Assembly (NCBI GenBank): GCA_025930955.1
Contig: JAICNY010000003.1
Location: 1-39,076 of the forward strand
Direction: 5' to 3'
DNA length: 39,076 bases
Source: Thermoleophilia bacterium
GTDB lineage: Bacteria; Actinomycetota; Thermoleophilia; Gaiellales; Gaiellaceae
The notes beneath the pieces are model-generated. The model had not been told where the DNA came from. It saw nothing but the letters and a program-made list of their open reading frames with translations, and searched no databases. A program made the translations under genes and the position numbers. Positions within the stretch are counted from its first letter, which is position 1. Each line of letters opens with the position of its first letter. This document shows positions 24,728 to 32,340 of the stretch, in pieces.

Positions 24728-25687
24728 TCACGCGTCCTGGGCGACGGGCGCGAGCCGCTCGACCTTCACGAGATTCGAGACGCGGCTCACCGCGCGAGGG
24801 TCGAAGCGGCCCGGGCCGGGCTCGAGAATGGACGCCGCGCCGGCCGCGACGGCGGCGCGCACGGACTCCTCCACGTCCTTCCCCGCGATGCGGGCGGCGA
24901 GGAAGCCGGCCAGGAGCGTGTCGCCCGCGCCGATCGTCGAGACGACCTCGAGCCGGGGCGCGATCCCGCGCACGCGGTGGGCCTCGCGGTCGTCGCGGAC
25001 GAGCGCGTAGCAGCCGGTCTCGAGCGAGACGAGGACGTTGCGCGCACCGAGCTCGGCGATCTCTTCGAGGCCGTGCGCGAGGTCGTCGTCGTCCACGAAC
25101 TCGTGCCCGACGAGCGCCTCGGCCTCGCGGAGGTTCGGCGAGACGAGGAACGGCTCGGCGCCGACGCCGAGCCGGAGCGGCTCTCCCTCGGTGTCGAGCA
25201 CGGTGAGGATCTGCTGCTTCGCGAGGTCGCGGACGAGCTCGCCGTAGAACGCGGGGTCGACCCCGCGCGGGAGCGAGCCGGCGAAGACGACGAACTCGGC
25301 ACCCTGGGTGAGGTACGCGAGCTTCTCGCGGAGGGCGTCGAGCTCCGCCTCGCTCACCTCGGGGCCCCACTCGTTGACCTCCGTGTACTGGTCGGAGATC
25401 GGATCGAGGAGCGCGACCGACGTCCGCGACTCGCCCTCGATCCGCACGAAGTCGTTCAGGATCCCCTCGTCGGTCAGGAGGTCGGCGACCTGCGCGCCGT
25501 TTCGCCCGCCCAGGAACCCGGTCGCGACGACCGGCACGCCGAGGTGCCGGAGCGCGCGGGCGACGTTCACGCCCTTCCCGCCCGCGCTCGAGAGCGCGAG
25601 GCTCGCGCGATGCCGCTGCCCGAGCTGGAAGTTCGGGACGAGCAGCGTCCGGTCCATGGCCGTGTTGAGGGTGACGGTGACGATCAC
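24728..25687 (-). CDS. 1-phosphofructokinase family hexose kinase (PfkB)
   Basis: A 319-residue PfkB-family sugar kinase. The first signature is SSAGGKGVNVARALRHLG and the second is STIGAGDTLLAGFLAARIAG, whose Asp is the catalytic base. The start VIVTVTLNTAMDRTLLVPNF is typical of FruK/LacC/PfkB members that phosphorylate fructose-1-phosphate, tagatose-6-phosphate or fructose-6-phosphate. No PTS genes lie nearby, so the substrate is open. Its GTG overlaps the dacA stop by 4 nt (GTGA), an unusual pairing of a sugar kinase with a cell-wall enzyme. Confidence 0.9.
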   Translation of the reverse strand: MIVTVTLNTAMDRTLLVPNFQLGQRHRASLALSSAGGKGVNVARALRHLGVPVVATGFLGGRNGAQVADLLTDEGILNDFVRIEGESRTSVALLDPISDQYTEVNEWGPEVSEAELDALREKLAYLTQGAEFVVFAGSLPRGVDPAFYGELVRDLAKQQILTVLDTEGEPLRLGVGAEPFLVSPNLREAEALVGHEFVDDDDLAHGLEEIAELGARNVLVSLETGCYALVRDDREAHRVRGIAPRLEVVSTIGAGDTLLAGFLAARIAGKDVEESVRAAVAAGAASILEPGPGRFDPRAVSRVSNLVKVERLAPVAQDA

Positions 25688-26847
25688 AGGATGGCTCCGA
25701 AGGCGGCGTCCAGCATGTCCCCGGCCTCTTCCAGCGTTCGCCCAGCGTACCACTCCGCCCGTTCGAGAAGCCCCGGCTCTTCGAAATTCGCAGCGGCGAC
25801 GAGCGGCCTCCGGGCGACGACCCGCTCGCCGTCGCGGATGACCACCTCGCCGAGCACGTCGCCCTCGCGGACGGGCAGGTCCACCGCGCTCTCGGCAACC
25901 ACCGTCTCGACGAGCGGGCGCCCGAGAAGGAGCACCGGCGCCGCGCTCTCCTCCGCCACGAGGTCGACCCGGTCGTCGGTGTACGGGAGGTCTGCGGAGG
26001 CGTACGCGCGCCCCGTCGTGACGACCTCCGTGCGGGCAAAGCGGTCGAAGCCCCAGTCGAGCAGGTCGGCGAGCGCGTCGTTCCGCCGCGCCCGCGTCGG
26101 GCTCCCGAGCACGACCGCGTAGACGGTCGCCCCGTCGCGGCGAGCGACGCCGACCTGGCACCAGCCGGCGAGGTCCGTGTGGCCCGTCTTCACGCCGAAG
26201 AGCCCGCGATACTCGCCCAGCAGGTCGTTCCAGCCGAAGAGCTCACGCCCGCCGGCGATCGCAAGCGAGTCCTGGCGGACGAGCCGGCGGACGAGCGGCT
26301 GCTCCATCGCCGCGCGGGCGAGCGCGAGCACGTCGCGGGCGGTCGACCGGTGGCCCGGGACGTCGAGCCCGTCCGGGCGGACGAAGGTCGTGTCGTCGAG
26401 CCCGAGCTCCTGCGCCTTCTCGTTCATCAGCTCGACGAACCGCGGGACGCTCCCGTCGCCCACGTGCGCGGCGAGCGCGAAGGCGGCGTCGTTCGCGCTC
26501 TGGATGAGCGCGGCCGCCAGGAGGTCGCGGACGCTCATCCTCTCGCCGGGGACCAGGTCGATCGACGACTCGCCGATCGAGCTCGCGCGCGGGACGACAG
26601 TCACCGTCTCGCCCGGCCGCGCGTGGTCGAGGACGACGAGCGCCGTCATGAGCTTCGTGATGCTCGCGATCTGGCGGCGGGCGTCCGCGTTCCGTTCGGC
26701 GAGGATCTCGCCCGTCCTCGCGTCCGCGACGAGGAACGCGGGGGCGGCGACGTCGGGCGGCTCGGGCGCCTCCGTCTGCGCGGACGCGGGCGCGGCGGCG
26801 GCGAGCGCGGCGCAGACGGAGAGCAGGAGCAGCAGGCCACGCCGCAC
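25684..26847 (-). CDS. dacA: D-alanyl-D-alanine carboxypeptidase (PBP5-like)
   Basis: Trims the terminal D-Ala of peptidoglycan stem peptides outside the membrane. The 387-residue protein has a signal peptide (MRRGLLLLLSVCAALAAAAPASAQ), the serine motif SITK (Ser62, Lys65), the SAN motif (117-119) and KTG (220-222), all in normal order and spacing. A beta-rich C-terminal domain follows, as in PBP5; the extreme C-terminus may be amphipathic. The GTG start at 26847 has TACAGT 8 nt upstream and no clear Shine-Dalgarno sequence. It is divergent from the small unknown gene, 34 nt away. Confidence 0.93.
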   Translation of the reverse strand: MRRGLLLLLSVCAALAAAAPASAQTEAPEPPDVAAPAFLVADARTGEILAERNADARRQIASITKLMTALVVLDHARPGETVTVVPRASSIGESSIDLVPGERMSVRDLLAAALIQSANDAAFALAAHVGDGSVPRFVELMNEKAQELGLDDTTFVRPDGLDVPGHRSTARDVLALARAAMEQPLVRRLVRQDSLAIAGGRELFGWNDLLGEYRGLFGVKTGHTDLAGWCQVGVARRDGATVYAVVLGSPTRARRNDALADLLDWGFDRFARTEVVTTGRAYASADLPYTDDRVDLVAEESAAPVLLLGRPLVETVVAESAVDLPVREGDVLGEVVIRDGERVVARRPLVAAANFEEPGLLERAEWYAGRTLEEAGDMLDAAFGAIL

Positions 26848-26855
26848 GGGGCCTC

Positions 26856-26874
26856 ACTGTACCGTCACTAGAAT
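26856..26874. promoter_or_regulatory. back-to-back -10 boxes for dacA and the divergent small gene
   Basis: TACAGT on the minus strand (26856-26861) is 8 nt before the dacA GTG. TAGAAT on the plus strand (26869-26874) is 7 nt before the GTG at 26882. The whole divergent promoter fits into 34 nt, so both messages would be leaderless. Confidence 0.4.
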
Positions 26875-26881
26875 TCGCCTC

Positions 26882-27205
26882 GTGGCAGAGGAAAAGGCTG
26901 TGGTGCGGCGGCGCGGCGTGGAGCGCTCGCTCGAGATCCAGCTCGGGCCGCTCGGGGGGATCGACGTGCGACCGACACGCGTGTTCGTCTGGGGCGGCGA
27001 GGAGCGGGAGGGCCGCGAGCGCGTCGTTCCGCTCGGAAGCCCGCCGAGGCACCTCCGCATCCCACGGCGCGAGCGCGAGCTCCAGGCGGGGGCCGTGCAC
27101 GTGCGCTCGCTCGGGAACCCGCTCATGACGATCGCCCTCGTGGGCGTCCAGGTCGCGCGCCGGCTCGTCGCCGAGCGCGACGACGAGAAGCGCCCGGCTA
27201 CCTGA
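26882..27205 (+). CDS. conserved-looking small protein of unknown function
   Basis: A 107-residue protein not recognised. It has third-position bases almost all G or C, as in the surrounding genes, which supports coding. It opens with a charged segment (VAEEKAVVRRRGVERSLEIQ), has a mixed hydrophobic and arginine-rich middle and ends in a likely helix (GNPLMTIALVGVQVARRLVAE) with a charged tail. No signal peptide or membrane span is clear. A -10-like TAGAAT lies 7 nt before its GTG. Its 3' end overlaps the convergent LysM gene by 8 nt. Confidence 0.6.
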   Translation: MAEEKAVVRRRGVERSLEIQLGPLGGIDVRPTRVFVWGGEEREGRERVVPLGSPPRHLRIPRRERELQAGAVHVRSLGNPLMTIALVGVQVARRLVAERDDEKRPAT

Positions 27206-27587
27206 CCCGGATCCGCTGGCCGGGCGAGAGGTTGTTCGGCTCGATGTTCGGATTGAGCCGCAGGAGGTCGTCCACGGTCGTCTCGTAGCGGTTCGCGACC
27301 GCCTCGAGCGTGTCGCCGGGCCGGATCCGGTGGAACTGCCGCTCGCGCCGGGGGACGTTCTCGCCGTCCGCGCCGGTGCCGGTCGCGCTCGTCTCGGTCG
27401 CGACGGTCGCCGGCGGCGGGGTCGTCGTGGCCGCCTCGGAGCCTCCGTCGAGCGCGCGGTTCACGACGAGCACGAGCGCGGTCGCGGCGGCGAAGAAGGC
27501 GAGCGGCGCGAGAATGCGCGCGCCCCACGGCTGGCGGGGCCGGCCGGGCTCGCCTCGCTCGATCCGCTCGTCGGTCTGCTCCTTCAT
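27198..27587 (-). CDS. membrane-anchored LysM-domain protein
   Basis: A 129-residue protein. Residues 1-26 are charged and cytoplasmic, followed by one membrane span (ILAPLAFFAAATALVLVV), a Thr/Pro/Ala-rich linker and a C-terminal LysM domain (RIRPGDTLEAVANRYETTVD, then LLRLNPNIEPNNLSPGQRIRV). LysM binds peptidoglycan GlcNAc, so it probably tethers the membrane to the wall. Its ATG overlaps the pyrF stop by one base (TGATG), so the two are coupled. Confidence 0.9.
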   Translation of the reverse strand: MKEQTDERIERGEPGRPRQPWGARILAPLAFFAAATALVLVVNRALDGGSEAATTTPPPATVATETSATGTGADGENVPRRERQFHRIRPGDTLEAVANRYETTVDDLLRLNPNIEPNNLSPGQRIRVR

Positions 27588-28516
27588 CACCAGCCCGAGG
27601 CCGTCCAGACCTCTCGTTTGAGCCGGGCCGCCTCCGCGGCCGCGGCGGTCCGCCAGTCGGCGCCGTCGACGCGGAAGGCGTAGATCACGCTGCGGGAGAC
27701 CGGCACGAGCGCGCTCGCCGGCCCGCTCGTGAACGCGCGCGCCACGTCGGCGGGCGTCGCGCCCTGGGCACCGATGCCCGGCAGGAGCAGGATCGCCTGC
27801 GGCATGAGCCGCCGCGCCTCGCCGACCGCGCGCGGATACGTCGCGCCGACGACCGCACCGACGCTCGAGAGCCCGTGCTCGCCGACGAGCTCCTCGCCCC
27901 AGTCGGCCACGAGCTCGGCCACCTGGTGCCAGACCGGCCGCCCGTCCGACAGGGTGAGCTCCTGCACGTCCGCGCTGCCGCCGTTCGAGGTCTTCACGAG
28001 CACGAAGAGCCCGGTGCCCGAGCGGCGCGCGGCGGCGAGGAATGGCTCGAGCGAGTCGCTCCCGAGGTACGGGTTCACGGTGATCGCGTCTACGCGTGGC
28101 CCGCCGGCCTCCGTCGCCTGGACGTAGGCGTCCGCGTACGCGCGCGCGGTCGAGCCGATGTCGCCGCGCTTCCCGTCGGCGATCACGAGCAGCCCGGCGG
28201 CGCGCGCGTAGGCGCAGGCCTCCTCGAACGCGGCGAGCCCGTCCGCGCCGAGCGCCTCGAAGAACGCGAGCTGGAGCTTTACCCCGACGACGTACGGGCC
28301 GGCAGCGTCCACGAGTCCACAGGAGAACCGTGCGCACGCCTCGGCGGCCGCCGCGCGGCCCGCGTGGGCGGCGGCGCGGAGCTCGAGCGGCAGGAGCTCG
28401 GGGCGCGGGTCGACCCCGAGCACGAGCTGGCTTCGCTTCCGCTCGACCGCCTCGGCGACGCGGTCGGCGAAGGGCACGACCGCCGTCTGCGGGACCGCCG
28501 CGAGCTCCTGCTCCAT
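27587..28516 (-). CDS. pyrF: orotidine-5'-phosphate decarboxylase (type 2)
   Basis: Final step of UMP synthesis. The 309-residue protein carries the catalytic Lys-Asp segment VIADGKRGDIGSTARAYADA, the early strand QLVLGVDPRPELLPLEL, GVKLQLAFFEALG and the late PGIGAQGATPADVARAF, matching the longer type 2 group found in actinobacteria. The ATG at 28516 lies 5 nt after the exonuclease gene. TAGCCT lies 7 nt before the ATG, so it may also have its own leaderless promoter. Confidence 0.94.
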   Translation of the reverse strand: MEQELAAVPQTAVVPFADRVAEAVERKRSQLVLGVDPRPELLPLELRAAAHAGRAAAAEACARFSCGLVDAAGPYVVGVKLQLAFFEALGADGLAAFEEACAYARAAGLLVIADGKRGDIGSTARAYADAYVQATEAGGPRVDAITVNPYLGSDSLEPFLAAARRSGTGLFVLVKTSNGGSADVQELTLSDGRPVWHQVAELVADWGEELVGEHGLSSVGAVVGATYPRAVGEARRLMPQAILLLPGIGAQGATPADVARAFTSGPASALVPVSRSVIYAFRVDGADWRTAAAAEAARLKREVWTASGW

Positions 28517-28521
28517 GGCTC

Positions 28522-30216
28522 TTAGGCTACATCGGCGTCCGCCCGGTATCCGAGGGTCGCGGCGGCGATCCGCGCGGCGTCGAGCTCGCAGACGTCGAGC
28601 TCCGGAGGCGGGCGGCGCAGGAAGGAGGAGACGAGCAGGAGCTCGTCCGCGGCCTCCGGGCTGTGCGTCGTCCCCGCGCGGCGGGCGTCCCCGGCCTCGG
28701 CGACGAGCGCCGCCGCCTCGACGATCGCGCCGCCGTGGAGCGGGAGCCGGCGGGAGGCGGCGAGCCGCCCGCCCGCGACCGCGTACGCCTGCCGGAAGCC
28801 CGGCTCGCGCGCAGGGACGAGGAGGCAGAGCTCCGCGCACCGGAGCCGGTCGAGCGCGGCGAGCCCGCCGGCGACCGCCTCGAGCGCCCGGAGCCGGTCG
28901 CGCATGCGGGCGGCGTCCTCGTAACGCTGCGCCTCTGCCAGCCGGGCGAGCCTCGCGCGGACGCGGGCGAGCGGGAGGCCCGCGGCGAGGCCGTCGAGCT
29001 CGTCCGGCGTCGCGCCCGCGAGCGCCCGGGCGGCGAGCTCGGCCCGGCGGCGGCTGCGGATCGGCCCGAGCGGCCCCGGCTCGTCGGTGACGACGACCCG
29101 GTCGCCGCGGAGCTCGAGATACCGGTAGCGGTCCGGCCGCCCGCCCCGGGCGTTCCCGGGCGGGCGGAGCTCGCGGATGAGCCGCAGCTCCTCGAGCGCC
29201 GCCTCGAGCTCGGAGCCGAGCACGCGCCACTCGATCCGCTCGAGCGCCGAGAGCGCCGCCTCGACCGCGGGCCGCTGGCGCCCGCTCCCGAAGTACGAGC
29301 GAAGCCGGGCGCGGAGGTCGCGCGCCTTGCCGACGTAGAGCACCTGGTCACCGGGCCCGCGGAAGAGGTAGACGCCGGGGAGCGTCGGCGCGCCGAACGC
29401 AAGGGAGCGCTTGTCGTGCGCCCGGCGCGGGCGCGGCGCGGCAAGGCGCTGGAGGTCGGCGACCGTCTCCGCGCCGCGCTCCTGCGCGAGCCCGATCAGG
29501 TGCACGAGGATCTCGGCCGTCGCCTGCGCGTCGGGGAGGGCGCGGTGGCACGGCTCGACCGACGTCCCGAGCCAGGCGGCGAGCGAGGCGAGGCCGTGGC
29601 GGCGCACGCGGCCGGCGAGGAGCGTCCGCGCGAGCCCGACCGTGTCGAGGACGGGCGCGGCAGACCGCCGCCCGTCGAGCCGCTCGACGGCGCGGTCGAG
29701 GAACCCGACGTCGAAGCGGGCGTTGTGCGCCACGAGGACGCAGTCGCCGGCGAAGGCGAGGAAGCGGCGGACGGCCGCGCCGAGCGGCGGCGCGCAGCGG
29801 AGCTCGGCGTCGCGGATCCCGGTGAGGGCGGCGACGGCGGTCGGGAGCGGCGCCCCGGGTCGCACGAGCGTCTCGAACGTCCCCGCCGGCTCGAGCCCGC
29901 GGATGCGGACGGCCCCGATCTCGCAGATCTCCGCCGTGCGCGCCGAGAGCCCGGTCGTCTCGAGGTCGAAGACGACGAAGGTCGCCGCCTCGAGCGGGAG
30001 GCTTTCCGGCCCGCGCCCGGCGAGCGCGACCGCGGAACCGGACCAGGCGAGGCGCGCGTCCGACTCGACCACCTCGGCGAGGAGCGTCGCCGCGAGCCCC
30101 GCGGCGGGCCGCGCGAGCGCGAAGAGCGCCGTCGCGGCCTCGGTCGCGGGCACGGGCGCACGGCGCTCCTCCACGAGCTCCACGAGCCGGTCCGCTGCGT
30201 CGAGGCGTAGCTGCAC
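28522..30216 (-). CDS. DEDDh exonuclease fused to a UvrC-like GIY-YIG nuclease
   Basis: A 564-residue two-nuclease protein known in actinobacteria (for example mycobacterial Rv2191-like proteins). Residues 78-235 form a DnaQ-type 3'-5' exonuclease with Asp84 and Glu86 (VVFDLETTGL), Asp169 (HNARFDVGF), and His224/Asp229 (CHRALPDA). Residues 279-370 form a GIY-YIG domain (LPGVYLFRGPGDQVLYVGKA, then DLRARLRSYFGSG). A UvrB-interacting UVR motif lies near 415-440 (LARLAEAQRYEDAARMRDRL). It lacks a recognisable UvrC RNase H-like half. A LexA-like box abuts its -10, indicating DNA-damage control. The GTG at 30216 lacks a clear Shine-Dalgarno sequence. Confidence 0.9.
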   Translation of the reverse strand: MQLRLDAADRLVELVEERRAPVPATEAATALFALARPAAGLAATLLAEVVESDARLAWSGSAVALAGRGPESLPLEAATFVVFDLETTGLSARTAEICEIGAVRIRGLEPAGTFETLVRPGAPLPTAVAALTGIRDAELRCAPPLGAAVRRFLAFAGDCVLVAHNARFDVGFLDRAVERLDGRRSAAPVLDTVGLARTLLAGRVRRHGLASLAAWLGTSVEPCHRALPDAQATAEILVHLIGLAQERGAETVADLQRLAAPRPRRAHDKRSLAFGAPTLPGVYLFRGPGDQVLYVGKARDLRARLRSYFGSGRQRPAVEAALSALERIEWRVLGSELEAALEELRLIRELRPPGNARGGRPDRYRYLELRGDRVVVTDEPGPLGPIRSRRRAELAARALAGATPDELDGLAAGLPLARVRARLARLAEAQRYEDAARMRDRLRALEAVAGGLAALDRLRCAELCLLVPAREPGFRQAYAVAGGRLAASRRLPLHGGAIVEAAALVAEAGDARRAGTTHSPEAADELLLVSSFLRRPPPELDVCELDAARIAAATLGYRADADVA

Positions 30217-30226
30217 GGGCCGCCGG

Positions 30227-30232
30227 AGGATA
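30227..30232 (-). promoter_or_regulatory. -10 box TATCCT of the exonuclease gene
   Basis: TATCCT on the minus strand lies 10 nt before the GTG at 30216 and directly abuts the LexA-like dyad. Binding of LexA there would block the polymerase. Confidence 0.4.
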
Positions 30233-30246
30233 GAACGTATGTTCGG
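30231..30246. promoter_or_regulatory. LexA-type SOS box
   Basis: GAACGTATGTTC (30233-30244) is a perfect GAAC-N4-GTTC dyad, the core of the LexA box in Bacillus and actinobacteria (extended form TCGAAC-N4-GTTCGA). Flanks read TA and GG. It lies between the divergent exonuclease and YciI-like genes, 17 nt before the former and 32 nt before the latter. Confidence 0.7.
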
Positions 30247-30275
30247 ACGACACGCGCCGCTGCTACAACGCTCGG

Positions 30276-30584
30276 ATGGCGATGTTCCACGTCGTGATCC
30301 ACCGCTCGGGGCCGAAATGGCAGCCCGGGCTCCCGCTCGAGGAGCAGTCCGGCTGGGAGGAGCACGCGGCGTTCATGGACGGCCTCGTCGAGGCCGGCGT
30401 GATCGTGCTCGGCGGCCCGCTCGCGGACGAGTTCCGGGTCGTCCACGCGATCGAGGCCGAGTCCGAGGAGGCCGTCTGCACGGCGCTCGCGCCCGACCCG
30501 TGGGCCGGCACGCACCTCGAGATCGCCGCCGTCGAGCCGTGGACGATCCGGCTGGACGGCAGACGGATGGAGGGCCGCCCGTAG
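30276..30584 (+). CDS. YciI-like (YCII-related) protein
   Basis: A 102-residue ferredoxin-like dimeric domain related to YciI. It shows HVVIHRSGPKWQPGLPLEEQ, the central EEHAAFMDGLVEAGVIVLGG segment typical of the family and a final strand IAAVEPWTIRLDGRRM. Enzymatic activity is uncertain. It is divergent from the exonuclease gene and may share the LexA-like box. TACAAC, a near match to the local -10, lies 6 nt before its ATG. Its stop codon is the loop of a 13-bp hairpin. Confidence 0.85.
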   Translation: MAMFHVVIHRSGPKWQPGLPLEEQSGWEEHAAFMDGLVEAGVIVLGGPLADEFRVVHAIEAESEEAVCTALAPDPWAGTHLEIAAVEPWTIRLDGRRMEGRP

Positions 30585-30597
30585 CGGGCGGCCCTCC
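30569..30597. terminator. 13-bp hairpin with the stop codon in its loop
   Basis: A perfect 13-bp inverted repeat (left arm GGAGGGCCGCCCG) has a three-base loop that is exactly the TAG stop of the YciI-like gene. It lies between that gene and the convergent HU gene and can act as a terminator in either direction. There is no U-tract following it on the plus strand. Confidence 0.65.
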
Positions 30598-30623
30598 GAA
30601 GTCGGAAAAGAGGGGCGGTTCTT

Positions 30624-30908
30624 CTAGGAGCCCTTGACGGCGCTCTTGAGCTGGCTGCCGGCCGAGAACTTCGGCACCTTCGCGGCGGCGATGGTGACCC
30701 GCTCGCCGGTGCGGGGGTTGACGCCCTGGCGCTCGTTGCGCTGCTGGGCGGAGAACTTGCCGAACCCGGTGAACGTGACGGAGTCGCCCTGCACGAGCGT
30801 CTCCTGAACGGAGTCGAGGAACGCGTCGACGGCCTTGCCGGCGTCCCGCTTCGAGAGCCCGCTCTTCGACGCAACGCGATCCACGAACTCAGACTTGGTG
30901 ACTGCCAC
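30624..30908 (-). CDS. HU-family DNA-binding protein
   Basis: Nucleoid protein that bends and compacts DNA as a dimer. The 94-residue protein shows MAVTKSEFVDRVASKSGLSK, VTFTGFGKFSAQQRNERQG and NPRTGERVTIAAAKVPKFSA, the HU arm and core. It lacks the long Lys/Ala-rich tail of mycobacterial and streptomycete HupB/HupS, consistent with a deeper actinobacterial lineage or a tailless paralogue. GGGAGGAG lies 6 nt before the GTG start. It stands alone, with a hairpin downstream. Confidence 0.97.
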   Translation of the reverse strand: MAVTKSEFVDRVASKSGLSKRDAGKAVDAFLDSVQETLVQGDSVTFTGFGKFSAQQRNERQGVNPRTGERVTIAAAKVPKFSAGSQLKSAVKGS

Positions 30909-31006
30909 TGCCCTCTCCTCCCTACTGGTCGGTACTCGGACGAACTGGCACGGAACCGTAACAGGTGCGTCGGAAATCCCGCAACCAAGCGGCCTGGAGG
31001 GATCTT

Positions 31007-31537
31007 CTAGACCGTCTGGAGGTCGCGCGTGCGGAAGAGCGGATAGAGGCGGACCGCGGCCCGCGCGAGGGCGTCGGCACCTCCCTCGTCACGGTCGACG
31101 ACGCAGATCGCGCGGCGGCACTCGAGGCCGGCGCCGCGCAGCGCCTCGACGGCTGCGACGGCCGCGCCGCCGGTCGTCACGACGTCCTCGACGAGGCAGA
31201 CCCGCTGCCCCGGCTCGAAGACGCCCTCGATCCGGTTCGAGGTGCCGTAGTCCTTCTGCTCCTTGCGCACGATCAGGAACGGGAGCCCGGACGCCATCGA
31301 GGCGGAGGCGGCGAGCGCGACCGCGCCGAGCTCCGGCCCGGCGAGGAGGTCGGGCGGGTCGCCGCCGTTGCGCGCCTGCGCCGCGATCCGCTCCCCGAGC
31401 TCACGCAGGAGGGCCGGATGCGTCTCGAAGCGGTACTTGTCCAGGTAGTACGAGGAGCGCCGGCCGGAGCGGAGGACGAAGTCGCCCTCGAGCCAGGCCC
31501 GCTCCTTGAGGAGTGCGGCGAGCTCCGCGTCGTTCAC
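31007..31537 (-). CDS. pyrE: orotate phosphoribosyltransferase
   Basis: Joins orotate to PRPP to make OMP, the substrate of PyrF. The 176-residue protein has the PRPP loop VCLVEDVVTTGGAAVAAVEA, the KYRF segment after SSYYLDKY and the flexible-loop KEQKDYGTSN. The GTG overlaps the upstream small gene stop by 4 nt (GTGA). It lies only about 2.5 kb from pyrF but in a separate operon with a roadblock-domain protein, an unusual partner. Confidence 0.95.
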   Translation of the reverse strand: MNDAELAALLKERAWLEGDFVLRSGRRSSYYLDKYRFETHPALLRELGERIAAQARNGGDPPDLLAGPELGAVALAASASMASGLPFLIVRKEQKDYGTSNRIEGVFEPGQRVCLVEDVVTTGGAAVAAVEALRGAGLECRRAICVVDRDEGGADALARAAVRLYPLFRTRDLQTV

Positions 31538-31731
31538 GAGCGGGCCGCGGCGAGCACGTCGCGGGCGAGCCCGAGGAGCCGCTCGGCGTCCTCGGACGCC
31601 GCGGGCAGCGAGACCATCGAGCCGTCCTCGAAATGGAGGTCGACTCGCTCCGCGGGCGCGCCGCCGCGCCTGCGCCAGAGCGCGATCCCCGCCGCCGCGC
31701 CGGCGACGCCGACCGCGAGGAGCCTACGCAT
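31534..31731 (-). CDS. small single-pass membrane protein
   Basis: A 65-residue protein between the roadblock and pyrE genes, overlapping the first by 8 nt and the second by 4 nt. The N-terminus (MRRLLAVGVAGAAAGIALWR) looks like one short membrane span followed by a basic anchor. The rest (VDLHFEDGSMVSLP, then a helix ending LGLARDVLAAAR) is cytoplasmic or folded. No family is recognised. The tight overlaps on both sides support that it is real. Confidence 0.7.
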   Translation of the reverse strand: MRRLLAVGVAGAAAGIALWRRRGGAPAERVDLHFEDGSMVSLPAASEDAERLLGLARDVLAAARS

Positions 31732-32152
31732 CGGCGGTCTCCCCGGCGGCATCGGACGCGGCGGCCTTCCTTCGCGCGGCCAGCTTGCGCTTGGGCTTCT
31801 CGTCCGCGGCGAGGCGGAGGGTCGTGCGCAGGTCGTAGAGCACGAGGCCGACCGTCGGCTCCTTGACGGTGACGGCGGCGACGGCGCGCCCGTCCTCGCG
31901 CACGCAGACGACGGCGCCGTCGGGAAGCTCGACGACGACCTGGCCGATCGCCGCGCGTTCGGCGCGGGCCTGGGACTCGTCGGCGGCGCGGAGCAGCTCG
32001 GATGCCGCGCCGGCGACGCGCTCCGCCCGTCCGGCGTCGGGATACGTCGACGCGACGAGCGCCCCGTCCTCGGCGAGGAGGACGGCGCCCTCGATCTGCG
32101 AGGAGATCTCGACGAGCTCCTCGAGCGCCTGAGCAGCGTCCGCGGCGGCCAC
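31724..32152 (-). CDS. roadblock/LC7-domain protein
   Basis: A 142-residue protein whose first 110 residues fit the roadblock/LC7 fold: ISSQIEGAVLLAEDGALVAS, then a helix, then IGQVVVELPDGAVVCVREDG and a final strand AAVTVKEPTVGLVLYDL. In bacteria such proteins often act with small GTPases, as MglB does with MglA, or scaffold two-component systems. No GTPase gene is beside it. The C-terminus is a Lys/Arg/Ala-rich tail, possibly disordered. It is first in a three-gene overlapping operon with pyrE; TAGCTT lies 6 nt before its GTG. Confidence 0.85.
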   Translation of the reverse strand: MAAADAAQALEELVEISSQIEGAVLLAEDGALVASTYPDAGRAERVAGAASELLRAADESQARAERAAIGQVVVELPDGAVVCVREDGRAVAAVTVKEPTVGLVLYDLRTTLRLAADEKPKRKLAARRKAAASDAAGETADA

Positions 32153-32158
32153 GCGCGC

Positions 32159-32164
32159 AAGCTA
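32159..32164 (-). promoter_or_regulatory. -10 box TAGCTT before the roadblock gene
   Basis: TAGCTT on the minus strand is 6 nt before the GTG at 32152. No Shine-Dalgarno sequence fits, so the operon is probably leaderless. Confidence 0.4.
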
Positions 32165-32328
32165 CCACGGCGCCCGCACTCGTCTCGCCCACGCCCCGCC
32201 CCCGGGGGCGGATCCGGTCCCCCTGCGAACGAGCCTAGCGGCGACGGACGCGCAGGTCCGTGCCGGAACCGTGCCGATTCTGTGCGGCGGCCGCCGCGTC
32301 GGCCACGGCCACCGGCGGGGCGGCGTCC

Positions 32329-32334
32329 TAGACT
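32329..32334 (+). promoter_or_regulatory. -10 box TAGACT before yihY
   Basis: TAGACT ends 6 nt before the ATG at 32341, followed by CGCCGG. The same TAGACTCGCC word precedes the HAD phosphatase gene. Confidence 0.45.
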
Positions 32335-32340
32335 CGCCGG

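Noticed and set aside
28096-30210. A 704-codon plus-strand frame over pyrF and the exonuclease gene
   Set aside because: Same shadow effect. The minus-strand proteins carry complete catalytic motifs.
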